Part shown: one piece after another, positions 7,523 through 13,407 of the stretch
How the letters are laid out: the number at the start of each line of letters is the position of its first letter
Position numbering within the stretch: the first letter of the stretch is position 1
Source: CAYZPW01 sp964480475
GTDB lineage: Bacteria > B130-G9
Reading direction: 5' to 3'
NCBI GenBank assembly: GCA_964480475.1
Contig: CAYZPW010000096.1
Span: 1 to 13,407, forward strand
Length of the DNA stretch: 13,407 nt
Position numbers and translations under genes: made by a program
The notes under the pieces: generated by a model
The model's database searches: none
Seen by the model: only the letters and a program-made list of their open reading frames with translations
What the model was told of the DNA's origin: nothing

Positions 7523-8899
7523 TCAACGGAACTCCTCGGCCTGTATCCCATGCTTTTTCATCAGAAGCCACAGGTTCTTACGGTCCAGTCCGGCAAGCCT
7601 TGCCGCTTTGGATATGACCCCTCTGGTTCTGCTAAGCACACCCCGGATAAATCGCGTCTCAAATGCGTCAATTGCCCCTTTCTTGGCCTCATTGAATCTC
7701 CACGCAGAGGCTGCTGGTTCCTCGACCGGAAGATCAATCGCAGAAGGCGCCACAACCTGGCCAGGCGCCAGGAGAATTGCCTGTCGGACCTTGTTCTCGA
7801 GCTCCCGCACGTTGCCGGGCCAATCGTAGCCAAGAAAAACTTCTATCGCCTCTTTTGAGAAGGTCTTACATCGCCCGCATAGAGCGGGACCGTGGAGCTT
7901 TGCGAAATGTTTCACGAGCAGTGGGATGTCTTCTCTGCGGTCGCGCAGCGCTGGCAGCGCGATTGGAAACACATTGAGCCTATAAAACAGGTCGTCTCTG
8001 AACTGTCCGCTCTTGATGGCCTGCTCTAGATCGCGATTGGTCGCAGCGATCAGACGAACATCCACTGTATGGACTTTTCTGTCCCCCAGCGGTCTTAGTT
8101 CACCTGTCTCGAGCGTTCTGAGCAGCTTCACCTGGGCCGCCGTGTCGATATCACCGATCTCGTCCAGGAACAGAGTCCCTCTATTTGCCAGGTCTATTAG
8201 GCCCTTCTGGTCCTTGTCCGCCCCGGTGTAGGCTCCTCTTTTGTGCCCGAACAACTGTCCCTCAAGCAAGGGCTGCGGAATTGCCGCACAGGCCACCGGC
8301 ACAAATGGGCCGCCCGCACGCGGACTGCTTTCATGCACGGCCCTTGCCACAAGCTCCTTGCCGGTACCAGTCTCCCCCCTGATCAGAACCGTAACTCCTG
8401 ACTCAGCGACCATTGCGATCTTATCCAGAATCGACCGAATGGGGCCCGAAGCTCCGACTATGAATGGTCCGGCCGAGGTGCGGCTCAACTGCTCGCGGAG
8501 CGATGCCACCTCCGCCTCAATCTGATGCTGCCGCCTGGCCTTATCGACGCGGAATTTGAGTTCGTCCAGAGTGATGGGTTTGCGCAAGTAGTCGGCACAC
8601 CCCATGTTGATCGCCCTGGCGGCCTCATCGGCCCCACCGTAGCCGGTCAGGACTATTACGGGCACAAAACGATCAACGTCCCTTATCGCCTCGTAGATAC
8701 AAAGGCCATCCGTGCCCGGCATCCTCAGGTCGGTTATGACCAACTCGTAGCTTCTCGCCACAAGCAGCGCCAGGGCTTTCTCTGGAGATGGCGCCGTGTC
8801 CACCTTGTAGCCTGCCGACGAGAGAGCGGTCTCCAGATTATCCAGAAAAGGTTCATCATCATCGACTATCAGAAGACGCCCATTGGTCTTGTCCGGCAC
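7523..8899 (-). CDS. NtrC-family sigma-54-dependent response regulator
   Basis: A 458-residue enhancer-binding transcription activator. The N-terminal receiver has Asp13-15, phospho-acceptor Asp57 (VITDLRMPG), Thr85 and Lys107. A linker helix leads to the AAA+ domain: Walker A GETGTGKE (175-182), sigma-54 contact loop GAYTGA (222-227, conservative Phe to Tyr), Walker B TLFLDEIGD (242-250) and an arginine-finger segment (FRDDLFYRLNVFPI). The C-terminus is a Fis-type helix-turn-helix (ISKAARLAGLDRKNLWLLMKKHGI). The GTG at 8899 is chosen because AAGGGAG sits eight bases upstream. A longer GTG start at 8935 (470 residues) has no such site. It is the first gene of a leftward unit with the fused kinase, 28 bases apart, so that kinase is the likely phosphate donor. 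The obvious target in the window is the sigma-54 promoter at 502. Family certain; partner and target inferred. Confidence 0.94.
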   Translation of the reverse strand: MPDKTNGRLLIVDDDEPFLDNLETALSSAGYKVDTAPSPEKALALLVARSYELVITDLRMPGTDGLCIYEAIRDVDRFVPVIVLTGYGGADEAARAINMGCADYLRKPITLDELKFRVDKARRQHQIEAEVASLREQLSRTSAGPFIVGASGPIRSILDKIAMVAESGVTVLIRGETGTGKELVARAVHESSPRAGGPFVPVACAAIPQPLLEGQLFGHKRGAYTGADKDQKGLIDLANRGTLFLDEIGDIDTAAQVKLLRTLETGELRPLGDRKVHTVDVRLIAATNRDLEQAIKSGQFRDDLFYRLNVFPIALPALRDRREDIPLLVKHFAKLHGPALCGRCKTFSKEAIEVFLGYDWPGNVRELENKVRQAILLAPGQVVAPSAIDLPVEEPAASAWRFNEAKKGAIDAFETRFIRGVLSRTRGVISKAARLAGLDRKNLWLLMKKHGIQAEEFR

Positions 8900-9461
8900 G
8901 ATAGCTACTCCCTTGAATCCGTTGCCCTCCGCCACTCAGCCATTCACACTAATCGTAACCGCCACTTTACACCTTTAATCGCTCCGTAAGTGTATTCAGG
9001 AGGTCCGGCACAAAGCAGAGCGTGACTCGGAGGGTTGTAGGCTGTGTGGCTGAGACTAGCCCCATGGCGAAATAACACTGAGCTTCTCAGACTTGGGTGT
9101 TCATGTTCCCTGAGGGGGTTAGGATACGGTGCAATGACCTGCTCACGCAAGCTTGCTCCGCATAACATATTGCCAGCGAGCAATGATAGAACTGACCGCT
9201 CGGATTCTGCCATACGAAGCCGAATGCGGGACAGGACTGCGGAAGATTCCCCTATTGCAATCCCTCACGCCTCAAGATAATGTACGTCCTTGTTTGTAGT
9301 AGCTTTTTTGCTTGTCGAAAAGAGCTGCGAACTGGCATCTTCGGAGGCTGGTCGTATTCCTCGTTTCGAATGCTCTTTAGATTGCCGCATGACTGTTTTC
9401 ACAATCTGAGGTTGGAGTCTCTCTTGAATCCGCATTTCGCCATTATAGGCTGAAGATATTG
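8900..9461. other. Divergent intergenic region, probable promoters in both directions
   Basis: This 562-base region separates the leftward activator/kinase unit from the rightward glycosyltransferase gene. No convincing gene is present; the short open frames here show no family features. No clear sigma-70 promoter was found with good spacing. A weak sigma-54-like match reading left lies at 9198-9212 (TGGCA, with GG and GC ten bases apart, but poor elsewhere). A 10-bp palindrome, GCAAGCTTGC, sits at 9147-9156. Upstream of the activator, an out-of-frame ATG near 8943 opens a 12-codon frame whose stop falls at the activator's Shine-Dalgarno; this may be chance. Promoters for both units must lie here, but I cannot place them. 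Confidence 0.4.
8908..8914 (-). promoter_or_regulatory. Ribosome binding site deciding the activator start
   Basis: On the minus strand this reads AAGGGAG, eight bases before the GTG at 8899. The receiver's first beta strand (RLLIVDDD) begins about seven residues later, which is the usual distance for NtrC-type proteins. No comparable site precedes the in-frame GTG at 8935. Confidence 0.7.
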
Positions 9462-11783
9462 ATGGATGGAGCAAATCGCCAGCTTCTTGATCGAAAACGC
9501 CGGCAGCACCTCGTTGTTCTCTTGGGGCTTGTCGTCTTTTCATCTCTGCTTTACTACAAGATCACCTTATACTACTTCGCCAGCGACACGTTCGACTTCT
9601 TGGGCCCTTTAAGTAAGGCGAACCTGACCAAGGCGCTCCTCACGCCCGAGCCAACATACACGTATCGACCCGTTTCCCGCTTCTCTTGGCTTGTCCTGTT
9701 CACAGTCTTCGGTCGTAACCCTTTCTGGTATCACGTTCTCAATTTCGTGACCCACGCGCTGTGCGGCTTCTTGGTCTATCTCTTGGCGGGGCGCCTCAAG
9801 GATGACACGCTGTGGGCGGTCATTGCCGGGGCGCTATTTGTTTCGATGCCGGTTCATTTTGACGTTGTCAGCACTGTCTATCACTGGGTAGAGCCAATCA
9901 GCACCTGCCTGTTACTCACCTCGCTGCTCCTCTACATGAAAACCACTGGCGGTGAGCGACCGCGCCTCCCGTGGCTCTCGGCCGTCGTCTACTTCGTCGC
10001 TCTCATGACCAAACAGAGCACCGCCTCGATGCTGCTTATCCTGCTTGCGTGGGAGCTTCTCTTCCACAGAAAAGGCCGGAAGTTATGGGGCTACGTCAAG
10101 AACCGCGCCAAATACTGGCTTCCTTTCGTAGGCGCGATCGCTCTCGCAGCGGCGCTGAATCTCATAGCCAAGCCAGGCGACGAGGGCGCGCGCATCGTCC
10201 TATCGATTTCGTTGAGCTACAGACTGCCTTTCTTTCTTGTTTCTATGCTCGTCAAGGCCGCGAAGCCGTGGTTTCTGCCGGGACTTCTGGTCATGGTCGC
10301 CGCACCGCTTTTCAAGGGCGGCAAGCTGGCCCGGTTCTCGCTCCTCGCAACAGCGCTCTTGCCCTTCCCATTCTACTCGCTCGCCGCCGACCGGCATGCG
10401 TATCTGCCGGCCGTCGGACTAGCGCTTGCGCTTGCGGCGTTTATCAGATTTGGCGCCGAGGCAGTCCGCGCTAGTCCCGACCAGGCGAAGGCCGAGAAAT
10501 CGGAAGCCAACCGGGCAGACCGGCCGCGTGCAACGGCGCCAATGGTTGTGGACCTTCTCCTGATTTGCGCGATAATCGGCTTCTTCCTAATACCATACCG
10601 CGCTCCGGACCCCACAATCTTTGACGGGAATGGAACCGTAAGCTGGCACTCACAGGTTGATCCGGCGTATTGGCGATCAATGGGAAGTCTCATCAAGAGG
10701 CTCACAACGAACGACTCGTCCGGATTTGGCGGGCTGTCCGGCAAACGAGCTTTTCTGATGCTCGCGAGTCTTGTGAACCTGACTGCGATTGCAGGCCTTC
10801 TCATACTGCGGGTCACTCGATGGAGAGGGCCGTTGAATCAAGCCGCATGGAAGGTGGTAAGAGCTGGCGTCCTGCTCGTATTCCTCGTCGTATTCTCGGC
10901 AACGACCTATTCGACGACTGGCAAGGATTGGAGACTCGATGGGTGGAAGACAGACCTTGCGATGATCGAAATGAAGAAGAACTACCCAGACCTACCGGAC
11001 AAGACCGTTGCCTATGTGTCGGACGACGACGCGATGCGGCTGTTCGGTCGATTCCGGTTCTACTACGATCTGAAAGACGTTATCCCCAAGGTTTATTCGG
11101 ACTTTTTCAGCGATGTGGCAATAGGCGATGACCCGCCTGACGCTGAACGAATGCGCTGCTTCGTCTTCAAAGACGGCAAGCTCGTGCGGATGGAATCTGA
11201 CGAGATGGCGCTCAGAGAAAAGCTCAGGACGCGCTGGCGGCCAGAGTATGCGGATTCCGAGGTAACATTGGGCCGGTTCACGGCGCCTCGCGGGCCGGAC
11301 CTTGGCGAGATTGACAACAGATGGGAGGTGCGGCGTTTCTCTTCGGGAGGATCTGACGTTCAGGGGCTTTCGGGCTGCGAGCCGGACGGGGAAATGGCGC
11401 TCTGCTACTCCGACCTCGCGGTCACAACGCTTGCCGTGAATGAGGCGGAGCTGATCTTCGGGGTGGAGGCGCAGGATCGTGGGCTTCACAAGGCCTGGCT
11501 TCTGTGGCAGCTGGACGGGGACCGGTGGTTTGGCCATGAGTTCGATTTTGCTTACGACGGCGTAGTCAGGAGGCTCGATTTCAAGCTCAGCCGGTCGCGG
11601 GAGTGGTTCCTTGCAGATGAGTTGTCGGGGCTTTGCCTTGTCTTCGAAAGGGAACCGGACACGATGAGGATTGACGCCGTGAATCTGACGTTGGGCCTAA
11701 AGGCGGGCTACGGCGTAATGTGTATCCCCGGCAGGGACGAGCAGCTCGACCTTGCCTTTGAAGAGATCTTCAAGGTAGAGTAG
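9462..11783 (+). CDS. Multi-pass membrane glycosyltransferase, TMTC/GT39-like, with soluble C-terminal domain
   Basis: A 773-residue protein. The N-terminal ~485 residues carry roughly ten or more hydrophobic membrane segments. Features recall the bacterial TMTC/PMT (GT-C fold) lineage: an acidic first extracytoplasmic loop (SDTFDF, Asp42 and Asp45), a YRPVS motif (68-72) followed by NPFWYHVLN and a THALCGFLVYLL helix, MPVHFDVVSTVYHW, and ADRHAYLPAVGLALAL (~306-322). Such enzymes transfer sugars from lipid-linked donors on the outer face of the membrane. Unlike TMTC proteins there are no TPR repeats. Instead, residues ~490-773 form a soluble, beta-rich region of unknown family, probably extracytoplasmic, with a WLLWQLDGDRWF stretch and no recognised motif. 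The ATG at 9462 is preferred to the TTG one codon earlier; no strong Shine-Dalgarno is seen. The DUF362 gene follows after 82 bases. The glycosyltransferase class is likely; substrate and acceptor are unknown. Confidence 0.75.
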   Translation: MDGANRQLLDRKRRQHLVVLLGLVVFSSLLYYKITLYYFASDTFDFLGPLSKANLTKALLTPEPTYTYRPVSRFSWLVLFTVFGRNPFWYHVLNFVTHALCGFLVYLLAGRLKDDTLWAVIAGALFVSMPVHFDVVSTVYHWVEPISTCLLLTSLLLYMKTTGGERPRLPWLSAVVYFVALMTKQSTASMLLILLAWELLFHRKGRKLWGYVKNRAKYWLPFVGAIALAAALNLIAKPGDEGARIVLSISLSYRLPFFLVSMLVKAAKPWFLPGLLVMVAAPLFKGGKLARFSLLATALLPFPFYSLAADRHAYLPAVGLALALAAFIRFGAEAVRASPDQAKAEKSEANRADRPRATAPMVVDLLLICAIIGFFLIPYRAPDPTIFDGNGTVSWHSQVDPAYWRSMGSLIKRLTTNDSSGFGGLSGKRAFLMLASLVNLTAIAGLLILRVTRWRGPLNQAAWKVVRAGVLLVFLVVFSATTYSTTGKDWRLDGWKTDLAMIEMKKNYPDLPDKTVAYVSDDDAMRLFGRFRFYYDLKDVIPKVYSDFFSDVAIGDDPPDAERMRCFVFKDGKLVRMESDEMALREKLRTRWRPEYADSEVTLGRFTAPRGPDLGEIDNRWEVRRFSSGGSDVQGLSGCEPDGEMALCYSDLAVTTLAVNEAELIFGVEAQDRGLHKAWLLWQLDGDRWFGHEFDFAYDGVVRRLDFKLSRSREWFLADELSGLCLVFEREPDTMRIDAVNLTLGLKAGYGVMCIPGRDEQLDLAFEEIFKVE

Positions 11784-11797
11784 TCAAGGTAGAGTAG
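11770..11797 (+). repeat. 14-bp perfect tandem duplication across the stop codon
   Basis: TCAAGGTAGAGTAG occurs twice back to back (11770-11783 and 11784-11797). The first copy contains the last codons and TAG stop of the glycosyltransferase gene; the second lies entirely after it. This looks like a slippage duplication with no effect on the protein. Confidence 0.9.
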
Positions 11798-11865
11798 TAT
11801 TGCGAGGCATTTTTGGTGGGCGCTCAATATAGTCCCTTCTTGAGATTTGCGCAGCGATTTTTGCG

Positions 11866-13392
11866 ATGTCCATAGAGCAAGCTCCGCAGGTGGCGGTTTT
11901 CAGGGACCCCGAGGTCGCGTATCCCTCGGCCGCTCCTTTTGGCCCACCGGTCGAGTATCCTGAGTATCCCTTCAAGGGCAGGGGCGCCCTGGATAGGACC
12001 AATCGCGTCTATGGCGCAGTACGGGAGACATTACAGCTGCTTGGGCTGGACGAGGCGCACTTCGGGACAGCAGACTGGAACCCGCTGGGTGAGGTCATAT
12101 CAGCCGGCGACCGGGTCGTTATCAGCCCCAACTTGATCATGGACTACCACGTCAATTCAGAAACGGTCTTTTCAATAGCGACGCACGGCGCTGTGGTGAG
12201 GGCGATTGCGGATTACGTCGAGATAGCGCTTCGCGGCGAGGGCCGTATCCTGTTCGCCGACGCGCCCCAGTTCAACGCGAATTTCGATAGGCTTGTGGAG
12301 CTGACCGGCCTTTTGGGCGTAGCGGAGTTCTACAAGGAGAACTCGAGCGTCGAAACCGCGCTAATGGACTTGCGGCGGGTTAGAAGCAGAATGCGGCACG
12401 GGCTGGTTGTCGATAGGCAGACCGTCGATACTTACGCGACCGAGAGTGTGGTCGTCGATCTTGGGCAGGACAGCGTGTTTTTGGAGCTGGGCGAGACGCT
12501 GCGCAATCTCTTTGGGTCGGACTATGACCGTCGCGAAACCTGCGCGCATCACAACGTGACGACGAACAGGTATTGCCTGTCCAAAAGGGTGCTCGAGAGC
12601 GACGTTCTCGTCAGCGTGCCAAAGCTCAAGACGCACAAGAAGACAGGGGTAACGCTCAGTCTGAAGAACCTGGTCGGCATAAACACTGACAAGGACTATC
12701 TGCCTCACTACCGCGTCGGGGACGCATCTGAGGGCGGCGACGAGTTCCCGGTTGAAAGACGCAAGTTCCTGAGAATGAAGTCGATGCTGGTTCGAAAAGG
12801 GATAGATGGCCTGCTTGCCAGAAGGGGGCGAGTTTTTGCCAGGACCGCGTCCGCTCTGTTGCCGGTGCTGTTTCCGGTGAAGAAGAAGGGCCAACATTGC
12901 TCTGAGGAGCCGCAGATCGACGCCTTTTATGAGAAGTTCCTTCACAAATCTGTCCGTATGGGGAACTGGGAGGGGAACGACACGACGTGGCGAATGGTTC
13001 TTGACATAGCGCGCGCCTTTTTCTACTCGGAGATTGAGGGCGAAATGCGGACTGCTCGAAAGCGGCGGCTCTTCGTGCTTATTGACGGGATTATTGGAGG
13101 AGATGGCAACGGCCCGATGGCGCCGCGGCCGCGGCCAGAGGGAGTCTTGGTGGCCGGTATGGACCCCGTTGCCGTGGACTTCACAGCGGCGAGAGTGATG
13201 GGTTTTGACCCAGCCAAGATAAGCCTGCTTGCCCGAGCCGCGGCAGAACATAGATTCCCGCTCGGAAGTGCTGATAACATTTCACTCCGGACGAATTGGG
13301 ACAATTGGAAGGATGGGATAGTCGCAGACGAGAGCCTACGCTTTCTGGCCCCCAACCACTGGGACAGCGTCGCGGACTGGCGAAATGGGTAA
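11866..13392 (+). CDS. DUF362 domain-containing protein
   Basis: A 508-residue protein recognised as DUF362 by three features: GDRVVISPNLI (81-91); the signature VPKLKTHKKTGVTLSLKN (251-268), usual in the form PKLKTH..TGVTLSLKN; and a C-terminal block VLIDGIIGGDGNGP (404-417) followed by PEGVLVAGMDPVAVDFTAARVMG. Between the last two blocks lies a ~110-residue basic and aromatic stretch (YLPHYRVG...FFYSE) that looks like a lineage-specific insertion. Some family members carry 4Fe-4S ferredoxin motifs; none is present here. No signal peptide or membrane segment is visible. The biochemical role of the family is not established. It follows the glycosyltransferase by 82 bases on the same strand, so it may be co-transcribed. 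No clear Shine-Dalgarno precedes the ATG. An ATGATG directly after the TAA (13394-13399) may start another gene cut by the window edge. Confidence 0.85.
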   Translation: MSIEQAPQVAVFRDPEVAYPSAAPFGPPVEYPEYPFKGRGALDRTNRVYGAVRETLQLLGLDEAHFGTADWNPLGEVISAGDRVVISPNLIMDYHVNSETVFSIATHGAVVRAIADYVEIALRGEGRILFADAPQFNANFDRLVELTGLLGVAEFYKENSSVETALMDLRRVRSRMRHGLVVDRQTVDTYATESVVVDLGQDSVFLELGETLRNLFGSDYDRRETCAHHNVTTNRYCLSKRVLESDVLVSVPKLKTHKKTGVTLSLKNLVGINTDKDYLPHYRVGDASEGGDEFPVERRKFLRMKSMLVRKGIDGLLARRGRVFARTASALLPVLFPVKKKGQHCSEEPQIDAFYEKFLHKSVRMGNWEGNDTTWRMVLDIARAFFYSEIEGEMRTARKRRLFVLIDGIIGGDGNGPMAPRPRPEGVLVAGMDPVAVDFTAARVMGFDPAKISLLARAAAEHRFPLGSADNISLRTNWDNWKDGIVADESLRFLAPNHWDSVADWRNG

Positions 13393-13407
13393 GATGATGG
13401 TCAAGAG

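Noticed and set aside
9147..9156. GCAAGCTTGC palindrome as an operator
   Set aside because: A single 10-bp palindrome is expected by chance in a window this size.
9198..9212. Minus-strand sigma-54-like site upstream of the activator gene
   Set aside because: TGGCA and GG-N10-GC spacing are present, but the other consensus positions fail and it lies ~300 bases from the start codon.
9412..9428. TTGGAG...TTGAA resembling a sigma-54 promoter before the glycosyltransferase
   Set aside because: It lacks the invariant -12 GC and most of the -24 element.
12361..13251. 296-residue minus-strand open frame inside the DUF362 gene
   Set aside because: It is antisense to a gene with clear family motifs and has no recognisable domain; it is a GC-driven shadow frame.
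13393..13407. Start of a further gene at ATGATG after the DUF362 stop
   Set aside because: Only four or five codons are visible and there is no clear Shine-Dalgarno, so it cannot be supported from this window.

Overview
This is a moderately GC-rich bacterial window. It has six convincing protein-coding genes, no RNA genes and no intact mobile element. A signal-peptide protease, a sigma-54 activator and a very large Ser/Thr kinase/histidine kinase fusion suggest a Gram-negative-type bacterium with elaborate signalling, such as a deltaproteobacterial, planctomycete-like or uncultivated candidate-phylum lineage. Nothing seen fixes the phylum.

Layout: (1) Positions 1-501 are non-coding. The first ~200 bases are packed with inverted repeats, including a perfect 22-bp inverted repeat (55-103). 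(2) A near-consensus sigma-54 promoter (502-518) precedes a two-gene rightward unit: a secreted subtilisin-family protease (580-2346) whose stop overlaps by one base the start of a stand-alone CheY-like receiver (2346-2753). (3) A leftward unit converges on it. An NtrC-type sigma-54 activator (8899-7523) is followed by a ~1,600-residue protein kinase/ATPase/TPR/GAF/histidine kinase (7494-2680). The kinase gene's last 74 bases are antisense to the 3' end of the receiver gene. (4) A 562-base divergent intergenic region follows. (5) A rightward pair completes the window: a TMTC/GT39-like multi-pass membrane glycosyltransferase with a soluble C-terminal domain (9462-11783), and a DUF362 protein (11866-13392).

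The genes from 502 to 8899 read as one possible self-contained circuit. The soluble multidomain kinase would sense a signal through its GAF, TPR and STAND-like modules and pass phosphate to the NtrC-type activator and/or the lone receiver. The activator would open the sigma-54 promoter that drives the protease and receiver. The receiver could be output, phosphate sink or feedback element. The parts are visible in the sequence; the wiring is inference. The two rightmost genes look like an unrelated cell-surface or glycan-related pair.
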